Shown piece after piece: positions 27,169 through 35,245 of a stretch of DNA of 64,000 nt (position 1 is its first letter; each line of letters begins with the position of its first letter). The notes below the pieces were generated by a model. That model was given only the letters and a program-made list of their open reading frames with translations, searched no databases and had not been told where the DNA came from. The position numbers were made by a program, and so were the translations under genes. The stretch lies in assembly GCA_963768585.1 (NCBI GenBank), contig CAVYIF010000015.1, positions 190,095 to 254,094 on the forward strand, given 5' to 3'. The DNA is from CAVUNY01 sp963768585 (GTDB lineage Bacteria; Chloroflexota; Anaerolineae; Anaerolineales; Anaerolineaceae).

Positions 27169-27600
27169 TTACTTATTCCTGGCTGCCCGTTGAGCGATCA
27201 CTGCGGCGTTGGCCGCCACCGCGGCGCGGATGAGCTGCTTGAAGGCAGCTTCGTCGATCTGCTCCCCTTCGTGGAGGTCGATCGCACGCCGCGTGTTCCC
27301 ACCCAGGCTGGAATTGAAGAGCTTCTGCGGGTCTTCGATGGAGGCTCCGCGAAAGAAAGTGAGCTTGACGGCCTGCTTGTAGGTTTCCCCGGTGCAAATG
27401 CCGCCGTCATGCGACCAGACGGGTGTTCCGGGAGATGACGGCTTCTCCCATTTCCACTCCTCCTGGATGTCGGGGTCGGCATCGTGGATGAGCTGGCGGA
27501 CATGAGCCAGGGTCTCACCTCTCCAATCCCCCAGTTCCTAAATCCGCCTGGTGATTTTCTCTGAAGCGGCCTCGTCGTCTGGTTGACTTGTCGGGTTCAT
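27169..27600 (-). pseudogene. DUF1801 protein with an in-frame TAG
   Basis: From the ATG at 27600 (GGAGAG upstream) the frame reads NPTSQPDDEAASEKITRRI, then TAG (27538-27540), then ELGDWRGETLAHVRQLI and on to a normal stop. The rest is a full DUF1801/YdhG-like domain (EEWKWEKP, PVWSHDGGICTGETYK, NTRRAIDLHEGE), 143 codons in all. DUF1801 proteins are small and of unknown biochemistry, common in gene cassettes. Without readthrough, translation would need an internal start. Confidence 0.7.
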
Positions 27601-27841
27601 GTTCTCTCCGATCATCCGTGATTATTTTTCTATTATATCCTGCTCAATGGTTCGTATTCTTCGGGATCCAGGTATGTTTTGCCGAATCCCGCACAAGCGA
27701 ATTTGTAAAAACAAACTCGAAGTAGAATTTGTCCGAATTAGCGATTTCCATATGCCTTCTGCCAATCTGCGGCGATGAGCTTCTGCATCTTGAGTATGGC
27801 GCCTGTCGACCGTTTGAAATTTCAGGGTCACCCACCAACAA

Positions 27842-27895
27842 GCCCAACAGCCGGCGTTACCCTGAAGGACCCTTCGGGAAGGGCGGCTGTTGGGC
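27842..27895. repeat. second attC-like inverted repeat
   Basis: GCCCAAC and GTTGGGC bound a 54-bp imperfect palindrome (inner arms AGCCGGCG / CGGCT), matching RYYYAAC...GTTRRRY on both strands. With the site at 27061 it brackets the DUF1801 gene. The rest of 27601-27993 holds no credible ORF. A plain hairpin repeat is the alternative. Confidence 0.4.
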
Positions 27896-27993
27896 AGGCG
27901 TGGACTCACCCACGAAACGGACAAAGACCCAATCCCATGCTAAAGCCAATTGAAAGGTGTGAACCCAGCCGTACAGTGCACGCTGTGTTAAAG

Positions 27994-28626
27994 CTATCGA
28001 TATTTACTATAAAACACATTAGATTTGGATTGGCCGGGTTGCCAATCGCTCAACGGCGTGAGCTGGATCTGCTTCGTAAGGGCATGGACCGTCGGCAGGT
28101 CGCCGTCGTTTTCCACGAGTACCCTTCCGACGAGCAATACAGAGTTGTTCGGCGAGGATATCTGCTTCATGCCGCCCGGCGCCTGTCCTTTCCAACCTGG
28201 CCGCGTAATGAGATAGTCGCCCGCCTGAGTACCCGTGATGCGTTTGCCGACATAGGCGAAATTGGTGTTTTTCAACGGATTTGTGAACTGCACGCTGTAG
28301 TAGCGATCGTCCATGTCGGGTACGTGCAAAACAAGCGGCCCTTGACTGAGATCCAACCAGCCGACCATAAGAAGCGTGTCGTGATTCACGCCAGTAGTCG
28401 CCACTTTTGGGGCCGAGGCGGGGACGTGGAGAGGATCTGCAAAAAGCGCCTGGGGCTCCGTGTAGAGCGTATTGACCGGGATGGGGCCGTCGCCGAACCC
28501 TTTAACCAGGAGCGCCCTCTTGTACACGGACAGCAACAAGCTCGGCCAAAAGTAGATGAAAAGGAACCACACCGGGATCGCGACCAAACCGAAGATAAGC
28601 AAATGCTCGTAATTCATCTGCATCAT
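27994..28626 (-). CDS. DUF1254 domain protein
   Basis: 210 aa. One N-terminal membrane helix (LLIFGLVAIPVWFLFIYFW) is followed by a domain with VNHDTLLMVGWLDLS, PDMDDRYYSVQF, ITGTQAGDYLITRPGW and KQIQLTPLSDW, the DUF1254 hallmarks. Its start overlaps the DUF1214 stop by 4 nt (ATGA), with GAGGTG upstream. DUF1254/DUF1214 proteins are usually one polypeptide or a pair in the envelope, with proposed roles in steroid or virulence-related processes but no defined reaction. A second, truncated copy lies at 29505. Confidence 0.85.
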   Translation of the reverse strand: MMQMNYEHLLIFGLVAIPVWFLFIYFWPSLLLSVYKRALLVKGFGDGPIPVNTLYTEPQALFADPLHVPASAPKVATTGVNHDTLLMVGWLDLSQGPLVLHVPDMDDRYYSVQFTNPLKNTNFAYVGKRITGTQAGDYLITRPGWKGQAPGGMKQISSPNNSVLLVGRVLVENDGDLPTVHALTKQIQLTPLSDWQPGQSKSNVFYSKYR

Positions 28627-29294
28627 TTCACCTCCAAGACTGGCGGCACCTGGTACTTGCCGTCCAGAATGGCTTGACCGGGTATGTACACGCGCAGCCA
28701 GAGGATGAACTTACCCGAAGGCGCGGGCAGCCAGTTGGACTCGTGCCCCGCCGGAGCCGCGTTCTGAATGGTAATGTCGACCGAACCGTCGGGGTTTTGG
28801 ACGAGGCCGGAGCGATCGCTGACGCTGTAGCGGTTGAGCGGATTCGCCACATAATGATTTCCCGCATCACCCATCGTAATCGACCAGAATGCATTGTTCG
28901 GCGGAAGTCCTCCCGGCGGAAAGTGCATCACGTAATCGTGAACTCCGGACAGCGCACGACCCGTGCCATCTGTGTTCGTCTGCCAATACATCGCCTCCTG
29001 CGGCACGTTCACCGGGCCGGGAAATAACTGGGCGTGCGCGGCTCGCAGGAACATGCCGTTGCCGGGATCGCCTAATCCGAACATGGTGATCCATCCGTTC
29101 ACTTTCACAGTCTTTATTCTCGCGTAAATCTGGGCCGTGACGAACGCCAGCCCGAAACCGATGAGGACACCTTGGATTACATCGCTCTGCACGGTTCTCG
29201 AACTCAAATCGATAAAGAAGAATAAACGAACGAGGAAATAGACGCATATCACAGCGACGAGGGTCGCCAGGTATGTTGTGATTGTTCTGTTCAT
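28623..29294 (-). CDS. DUF1214 domain protein
   Basis: 223 aa from the ATG at 29294 (AAGGAATAG upstream); a longer frame to 29360 is less likely. Two N-terminal membrane helices are followed by the DUF1214 domain: FPPGGLPPNNAFWSITMGD, NPLNRYSVSDRS, PDGSVDITIQ and GKFILWLRVYIPGQAILDGK. It is translationally coupled to the DUF1254 gene. Together they form the usual DUF1254-DUF1214 pair as separate chains, probably periplasmic and membrane-anchored. Confidence 0.85.
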   Translation of the reverse strand: MNRTITTYLATLVAVICVYFLVRLFFFIDLSSRTVQSDVIQGVLIGFGLAFVTAQIYARIKTVKVNGWITMFGLGDPGNGMFLRAAHAQLFPGPVNVPQEAMYWQTNTDGTGRALSGVHDYVMHFPPGGLPPNNAFWSITMGDAGNHYVANPLNRYSVSDRSGLVQNPDGSVDITIQNAAPAGHESNWLPAPSGKFILWLRVYIPGQAILDGKYQVPPVLEVK

Positions 29295-29504
29295 AATATT
29301 TCTATTCCTTATACGCCAGCACGCCGCCGAAGATGATTCCCTGGACGGTAAGAGCGCCATTGAGCATTGCGAGGATATTTGCCCTGCTCTTATTATATGT
29401 CTTCATCGGGATAATGCCGGGCGTCGAACAAAAGAACTATCTGTGGTAACCGGATTTAGATGACGATACGGCTAACTTTCGTCGTTGGTTCAAGTCTGTT
29501 TGGG

Positions 29505-29738
29505 TCACTTTGGGATTGAACCGCTGAGTGGCGTGAGCTGTATCTGCTTCGAAAGTTCATAGGCCATCGCTACGTCGCTGTCGCTTTCCACGAGCACCCG
29601 TCCGATCACAAGCACCGAGTTTTTCGGCGTGGACTGCCGCTTTGCGGCGTGCGTCACCCCCTGCGGGGGCGCACCCTGCCAGTCAGGCCCAGTGACGAGG
29701 TAATCGCCCGCCTGCGTGCCGACGTAGGTGAAGTCAGT
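29505..29738 (-). pseudogene. truncated second DUF1254 copy
   Basis: Encodes the C-terminal DUF1254 segments FTYVGTQAGDYLVTGPDW, VLVIGRVLVESDSDVAMAY and KQIQLTPLSGSIPK, paralogous to the intact gene at 27994. At its 5' side it is joined directly to an unrelated kdgK fragment, so it lost its N-terminal half by recombination. It lies 210 bases upstream of the DUF1214 gene. Confidence 0.7.
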
Positions 29739-29814
29739 GCCGCCCCTTCGGAAATAGCCGGGGTGATCCCCGTCCAGTGAAACCAATCCGCGCCTTCAAA
29801 AACCGCCTTCCAGT
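29739..29814 (-). pseudogene. kdgK gene fragment
   Basis: On the minus strand it encodes WKAVFEGADWFHWTG then ITPAISEGAA, matching the intact kdgK at 23093-23168 with 7 mismatches over 74 aligned bases by my count. It marks either an ancient second kdgK or a recombined copy. Confidence 0.75.
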
Positions 29815-29887
29815 AAAAAACCTAAATTTTTGATCGACCATCTAATTATGGAATTTTTTCAGTTTTCAAGCCCTTTTTTAAATCTTG

Positions 29888-29916
29888 TTGATTCGGATCA
29901 AAATAGTCGCTATAAT
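29888..29916 (+). promoter_or_regulatory. promoter of the lipoprotein gene
   Basis: TTGATT (29888-29893), 17-bp spacer, TATAAT (29911-29916). The leader of about 170 nt to the ATG at 30095 contains a CTCATCCA/TGGATGAG hairpin (30042-30062) just before the ribosome-binding site. Confidence 0.65.
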
Positions 29917-30094
29917 AGGGCGTGTAGCACCAAAGTTAATTCTTTTTAGCATCAATGGCGGGAAGGTGGGGGTGACCAGAACCTGCTAACATCATGGCCA
30001 ACACAGCAGCCGCTGAGCGTTTTGAGCAGTTGTTAATTATGCTCATCCAATGGGTGGATGAGGTTCATCCTTTTAAACACAAGGAGAGAAACAA

Positions 30095-30712
30095 ATGAAC
30101 GGTCAGCGTATCAAATCGGTTGTACTTGCTATCGTATTGTGGGTGGCATTGTCCATTCTGGCCAGTGCCTGCGGTCCCGCCGCACCCCCGGCCCCGACGG
30201 CGACTCCGAGCCCGGTGGACCTGGTCAAAGCCTATGAAGACGCCTTCAACCGTCACGACATGGAGGGGGTAATGGGGTTGTTGAGTGAAAATATTAAATT
30301 TCACATGAGTTCGTATTATAGTTCCAACCGAGATACTATGCAGAGCTTATTAAAGGAAGTTTATTTTGGCTTTAACAGTGAGATCCGCCACATAGATTGC
30401 ACCACCTCGGAATATTCTGTAACCTGCAAATCTGTATTCAACGCTGACTGGGTTAAAGCTGCTGAAGTGAATGAACAGCATTTCGGCAAAGCTGTATTTA
30501 CCTTTCATGAAAACAAAATCGGTGGTATTGAATATGGACTTGAAAATGCAGATGAGAGAGCAAAATTTGATAATTTCTTCATCAGTTTCTTTGAATGGTT
30601 TGAAAAAAAATATCCTGACGAATACGAGAAATATGCCAATGACCATTTATTGCCCGGTTTCGGACAGACCGTAAACATGCGGATCCAGGAATACGCCGCA
30701 TCTCTAAAATAA
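30095..30712 (+). CDS. lipoprotein with NTF2/SnoaL-like domain
   Basis: 205 aa. A signal sequence ends in the lipobox LASAC (Cys at residue 26), then a Pro/Ala/Thr-rich linker (GPAAPPAPTATPSP), then an NTF2-like fold starting VDLVKAYEDAFNRHDMEGV. AAGGAG precedes the ATG. It is probably exported and anchored by a lipid on the outer face of the membrane. SnoaL-like domains bind small ligands; none can be assigned. Its base composition is more AT-rich from 30290 on than most neighbours. Confidence 0.8.
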   Translation: MNGQRIKSVVLAIVLWVALSILASACGPAAPPAPTATPSPVDLVKAYEDAFNRHDMEGVMGLLSENIKFHMSSYYSSNRDTMQSLLKEVYFGFNSEIRHIDCTTSEYSVTCKSVFNADWVKAAEVNEQHFGKAVFTFHENKIGGIEYGLENADERAKFDNFFISFFEWFEKKYPDEYEKYANDHLLPGFGQTVNMRIQEYAASLK

Positions 30713-30716
30713 AGTC

Positions 30717-31199
30717 CTAATAATTGGTGCGGTTGAATTTAAAACACACCCGCGACAGTTTTCTCGCGCAAAACTGGTCCGGTTGCACGCGCATCCCTGG
30801 CAACGCATCGGTACTGCACTGCTCAAACCAACAATTTGCCCCCGCGCTGATTTCTGCCGAGATTACTCCCATTGCGTAGGCTTTGCGTAATATCTCATCC
30901 ATGCCCCATTCTCTCCATAATGCCAGCATACTTCGCGGATTCCCTCCACCAACATATATCACATCCTGTGCCAACAGATAACCTTCCAGATCTGCTTTTG
31001 GCAAACGAAACAACGACAAATAAGTTGGCTGACACTTTAAGGTTGAGAAAGCCTTATAGAAATTTAAGACCTATTCATCAGCATCACCACTGGCGGTCGG
31101 CAGAAAGCAAATCGCTGGGCGTTTGGCATTACTCTGGCTAAGCACATAGTGATCCAAAGCCAAATTATCGGGTTCCATCGAGAAACAACCACCACCCAT
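30717..31199 (-). pseudogene. peptidase E (S51) remnant with an in-frame TAG and a foreign C-terminus
   Basis: The minus frame from 31199 reads MGGGCFSMEPDNLALDHYVL, then RPAICFLPTASGDADE, TAG (31071-31073), VLNFYKAFSTLKCQPTYLS, QDVIYVGGGNPRSMLALW and SAGANCWFEQCSTD. This is S51 peptidase E (alpha-aspartyl dipeptidase), with the serine in SAGA. A conserved Tyr is expected at the TAG. After LPG the sequence no longer matches the family and stops 25 residues later, losing the catalytic His/Glu region. The N-terminal start is also unclear. It is non-functional as read. Confidence 0.65.
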
Positions 31200-31351
31200 C
31201 GCGATAACTTGTCTTTTGACTATCGATATTCCCTTTCGCTAATGAAACCATCTTCCCGTGTAGCCCGCCCAACCACTTATATAGTACGCCAGGTTTACCG
31301 ATATTCGCCAGGATGAAATCCACCGCAAAGCGGAGGTAGTGAAACCGGACC

Positions 31352-32199
31352 CTACCGGCTCACCTTCGGAATATAAGTCGAGTACAAGGTTACTTCGATC
31401 GCCATGATCTGATCGATGGCCGTTTTCCAGCGCCCGGCCATTTTATTTTCGCCGTTGGGGTTGGGATGGACGCCATCAGCCGTATGTAACTTCACCGTAA
31501 AATCCGTATTCATGTCCACCAGCACGATCGGCGAACTGGGCCGGGCCTTGCTGGCCACCAGGGCCGGCAGCAGGGCGTTAAACTCGGTGACCGTAGCCAG
31601 GGGAGTGCCATCTACCCCGTCATTGCTGGCGGGCAGGATCTGGGCCAGCACGATCCTTACAAACGGATTGGCCGCGCGCAGGGTGTCGATCGACCTGGCC
31701 GATTGCCGCGGCACAGTGCTTGCCACCGAGTAGTGGAGGGTCAGCGTCAGGTCAACCGTGCCCAGGTGGACCAGGACGATATCCGGATCGGCGGCTGTAG
31801 CCCAACTCAGCAGTTTCCCAGGCCAACTGCTGTGCGCCGGCGAGGATGTTATCGACTTTATAACCGGAATGCCCCTCTTCATCCACAGTCGGCCATGTGG
31901 TGCAGTAACTGGGTGGTGGTGGCAAGCAACGGGTCGACCGATATTGCCCAACTGGCCATGCACACTGCCCACATAATCGTAATTGGCGACGCCAGTCAGT
32001 TTTTCCAACTCGCAGCGGTAGCTGGCCAATGAAAATGCTCCGATCCCGAAGTGATCGAATCCCCCAACGGCATGATCTTGATCTTTGTTGTGACCGCTGC
32101 CCGGACCGGGGGTGAAGAACGTATCCCCAACAATAGAAAGACCGCACCCGACAGCACCAGCACCAACCCCAAACGCACAACCCGCTCCGTGCTTCTCAT
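31352..32199 (-). pseudogene. secreted SGNH/GDSL esterase, frameshifted
   Basis: The gene starts at the ATG 32199 with a signal peptide (LGLVLVLSGAVFLLLGI) and the SGNH block IMPLGDSITSGS. It then needs several frame changes before the main C-terminal frame (DPDIVLVHLGTVDLTL, DGVHPNPNGENKMAGRW). The nucleophile Ser and the Asp-x-x-His (DGVH) are both encoded. The tail is TYIPKVSR. It is a paralogue of the intact esterase at 32294. Decay and sequencing error are both possible. Confidence 0.7.
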
Positions 32200-32293
32200 C
32201 TTCGCCTCTTCCCTGCAAATTTGACTGCCAAATCTTCACCCCAAACACGCCGGGGCCATTCCTGTTTTCCGGCCCGCATCAGGCCGAACATTT

Positions 32294-33040
32294 TTACCCA
32301 AACACCTGTGGAATAAAGGTCCGGAAGCGCGGGCGCATGATCTGGTCGAAGCCTTCCTTCCATCTGGCGGCCATCTTGGCCTCGCCGCTGGGGTTGGGAT
32401 GGGTGCCGTCGTGCGTATCGGCATTGACATCGAAACCGGTGTACTGGTCGACCACCACGATCGGCGAAAAGGGATGGGCCTTGCCGGCTGCCAGGGTGGG
32501 GATGCGCGCATTATACAGCGGGATCATGCTCAGGGTGTTGGCGTTGGCCTTGCTGGGGGTGATCTGCGCCAGCAGGATCTTGACCTGCGCGTTGGCCGCG
32601 CGCAGGGTGTCAATCACCTGTCCAAGCTGGTCGATGGCCTCATCCACGTTCGGAGCCGGGTATTCCGGCGGGCTGTACCCAAAATTATTGGTCCCCAGGT
32701 GGACCAGGGCCACATCCGGCGGGTTGGCAGCCGCCCAGGTCTGCAAATTGCCCGGCCAGCTGGCGGGCACGCCGCCCAGAATATGGTAAGTCGCCCAGCC
32801 GGAATGGCCTTCATGGTCCAAATCGACCATGCCGCAGTAGGCGGGCGGGGCGGTCTTTTTGGCGCTCATGACCCCCCACTGCCCGTGCACGCTGCCCACA
32901 AAGTTCACGTTGTATCCGGCGGCGGTCAGCTGCTGGTGGAGCAGGCAGCGGTAGCTGGCGTGCTGGTCGGTGCCCGCGGTGATCGAATCGCCCAGCGGCA
33001 TGACCTTGATCGGGGTGGCTGACGGGCTGGTCTCACTCAT
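32294..33040 (-). CDS. SGNH/GDSL hydrolase (CE3-like esterase)
   Basis: 248 aa. Block I MPLGDSITAG (Ser19), block III LVHLGTNNFG and block V HDGTHPNPSGEAKMA (Asp and His) complete the SGNH set. The order and the GGVPASWPGNLQ region resemble acetylxylan-type carbohydrate esterases (CE3). GGGAGG precedes the ATG. There is no obvious signal peptide, unlike the paralogue at 31352, yet it ends with the same kind of tail, FIPQVFG. It likely removes acetyl groups from polysaccharides. Confidence 0.85.
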   Translation of the reverse strand: MSETSPSATPIKVMPLGDSITAGTDQHASYRCLLHQQLTAAGYNVNFVGSVHGQWGVMSAKKTAPPAYCGMVDLDHEGHSGWATYHILGGVPASWPGNLQTWAAANPPDVALVHLGTNNFGYSPPEYPAPNVDEAIDQLGQVIDTLRAANAQVKILLAQITPSKANANTLSMIPLYNARIPTLAAGKAHPFSPIVVVDQYTGFDVNADTHDGTHPNPSGEAKMAARWKEGFDQIMRPRFRTFIPQVFG

Positions 33041-33097
33041 CGCAAGACCTCCCGGCGCCTGAAGATAACCCCTTGTTAAACCGCTGTATCATTGCGT

Positions 33098-35245
33098 TCA
33101 CCCTTCCCCGCGCAGGCGGGCCTGGGCCATAAAGATTTCCTGGGTGGAGCGCTCTGTCTCGCCGTCTTTGTGCTTCACCCGTTTGTACGAGCCGTCCGGT
33201 TCCATCAGGCGCGCCGTGGAATTGTCGGTCAGATAGGTTTCCAGGATGGTGTCGCGCAGGTGGCGGATCAATTTTTCATCCTCCACCGGGAAGAGCACCT
33301 CCACCCGCGCGTTGAGGTTGCGCTGCATCAGGTCGGCGCTGCCCATATAGATCTGTTCCTTGCCGTTGTTGAAGAAATAATAGATGCGGCTGTGTTCCAG
33401 GTAGCGCCCGAGAATGCTCAGCACCTGGATATTTTCGCTGACACCCTTGATGCCCGGTTTCAGGCAGCACATGCCGCGCACGATCAGGTTGATTTTTACC
33501 CCGGCCTGCGAGGCCCGGTACAGCAGGCGGATCATCTGCGGGTCAGTCAGGTGGTTGATCTTGAAGATTAAGCGGGCCTCTTTACCGCGCCGGGCCAGCT
33601 CGATTTCCTGCAAGATCAGCTCCTCCAGGCGCTGGCGCAGGTTAATCGGCGCGACCAGCAGTTTACGATAATCATCTTTGGCCGAGTAGCCGGTCAGGTA
33701 ATTAAACAGGTCGGTGGCGTCCGCGCCGATGGCGTCGTCACAGGTAAACATGCCAAAGTCTTCATACAGTTGGGCGGTGACATGGTTGTAGTTGCCGGTG
33801 GCCAGGTGCACGTAGCGCCGGATGTGATCGCCTTCGCGCCGCACCACCAGGGCGATCTTGCAGTGGGTCTTCAAACCCAACAGGCCGTAGGTGACATGCA
33901 CGCCTTCCTGCTCCAGCATCTTGGCCCAGCCGATGTTGCTTTCCTCGTCGAAGCGCGCTTTCAATTCCACCAGCACTGCCACCTGCTTACCATAATCCCG
34001 GCTGGCGGTCAGCAGCGCTTTGACCACCGGCGAGTTGCTCCCTACGCGGTACAGGGTCTGCTTAATCGCCAGCACATTCTCGTCGCGGGCGGCCGCCCTG
34101 AGGAAATCTATCACCGGCGAGAACGAATTGTACGGGTGGTGGAGCAGGATATTGCCCTCGCGGATGGCGGTAAAAATGGCCCCGCCATCCACATCGCTGC
34201 TGAAGTGCAGCGGCTGGGGCAAAGCCGGGCTGAAAGCGCGGTCCTTGAGTTCATAACGGTCAATCCGGCTGAGCTGCATCAGGCTGCTCAGGACCAGCGG
34301 CCCATCCAATATATACACATCATTGGGATCCGCTTTGAGATGCTCGGTGAGAAAATCGCGGATGTAAGACGGCATCTTAACATTGACCATCACCCGCACC
34401 ACTTCACCAAAACGCCGCTTGCGCACCGATTCTTCCATCGTTTCCAGCAAGTCGGCTGCTTCCCAATCCTGGATTTCCAGGTCGGCATTGCGGGTCACAT
34501 GGAAAGGATGGGCCTCGATCACCTCCATCCCGGGGAAAAGTTTGTGCAGGTTGGCGATGATCACCTGGCTGATCCACACAAAGGTATGATCGCGGGGAGG
34601 CGTGCCGTCGCGGCGCACCCCACCGGACGAACGCTTGACCGGCATGAACTGGGGCAGGGTGGTGGGCACCTTGACCCGCGCGAAGCGCTGGCGGCCTTCA
34701 GGGTCTTTGATCAGCACGGCCAGGTTGGTGCTCAAATTGGATATAAAGGGGAAGGGGTGCCCGGGGTCCACCGCCAGCGGGGTGAGCACCGGAAAGATCA
34801 CCTCGTCGAAATAGGCCTCGACCGATTCGCGCTGGCGTGCATTCAGATCCGGGTAGTTCATCACCTTAATCCCGGCTTCGGCCAGGGCGGGCAGCAAACG
34901 CAGCTTGAGCAGGTCGCGCGAGGCCTGCATCAGGGTCAGCGCTTCCTTGCGGATGGCGACCAACTGCTGGGCGGGGGTCATGCCGTCGGCGGTAATATCC
35001 GCCACCCCGGCATCCTTCTGCAGGGTCAGGCCGCCCACGCGCACCATAAAAAATTCGGCCAGGTTTGAATCCACAATCGCCAGAAACTTCAGGCGCTCCA
35101 ACAAGAGCGCGTGCTCGTCCTGGGCCTCTTCCAACACCCGCCACTGAAAATCCAGCTGGCTGAGTTCTCGATTGATATAATACTTGGGATCGTTTAGATT
35201 AATCTCATTCGCAGATTCGTTCTTCAATTCTACCGGTTTTTCCAT
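33098..35245 (-). CDS. ppk: polyphosphate kinase 1
   Basis: 715 aa from the ATG at 35245 (GAGG 10 nt upstream). The PPK1 order is clear: N domain starting NRELSQLDFQWRVLEEA, head domain PFHVTRNADLEIQDWEAADL, and the two phospholipase-D-like catalytic domains with GLLGLKTHCKIALVVRRE (the phosphorylated His) and YVHLATGNYNHVTAQLYED. It makes and uses inorganic polyphosphate from ATP at the membrane. It overlaps the upstream diguanylate cyclase gene by 41 nt, so the two are co-expressed, a link between c-di-GMP and polyphosphate. Confidence 0.95.
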   Translation of the reverse strand: MEKPVELKNESANEINLNDPKYYINRELSQLDFQWRVLEEAQDEHALLLERLKFLAIVDSNLAEFFMVRVGGLTLQKDAGVADITADGMTPAQQLVAIRKEALTLMQASRDLLKLRLLPALAEAGIKVMNYPDLNARQRESVEAYFDEVIFPVLTPLAVDPGHPFPFISNLSTNLAVLIKDPEGRQRFARVKVPTTLPQFMPVKRSSGGVRRDGTPPRDHTFVWISQVIIANLHKLFPGMEVIEAHPFHVTRNADLEIQDWEAADLLETMEESVRKRRFGEVVRVMVNVKMPSYIRDFLTEHLKADPNDVYILDGPLVLSSLMQLSRIDRYELKDRAFSPALPQPLHFSSDVDGGAIFTAIREGNILLHHPYNSFSPVIDFLRAAARDENVLAIKQTLYRVGSNSPVVKALLTASRDYGKQVAVLVELKARFDEESNIGWAKMLEQEGVHVTYGLLGLKTHCKIALVVRREGDHIRRYVHLATGNYNHVTAQLYEDFGMFTCDDAIGADATDLFNYLTGYSAKDDYRKLLVAPINLRQRLEELILQEIELARRGKEARLIFKINHLTDPQMIRLLYRASQAGVKINLIVRGMCCLKPGIKGVSENIQVLSILGRYLEHSRIYYFFNNGKEQIYMGSADLMQRNLNARVEVLFPVEDEKLIRHLRDTILETYLTDNSTARLMEPDGSYKRVKHKDGETERSTQEIFMAQARLRGEG

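Noticed and set aside
27622..27924. Minus-strand 100-codon ORF
   Set aside because: It covers the attC-like palindrome, has no ribosome-binding site and matches nothing known.
14782..31073. Pyrrolysine or recoded TAG
   Set aside because: TAG ends several intact genes here and the interrupted genes are not methylamine methyltransferases; mutation or error is simpler.
33770..35068. 432-codon plus-strand ORF antisense to ppk
   Set aside because: Shadow of the polyphosphate kinase; His/Gln-rich with no recognisable motif.
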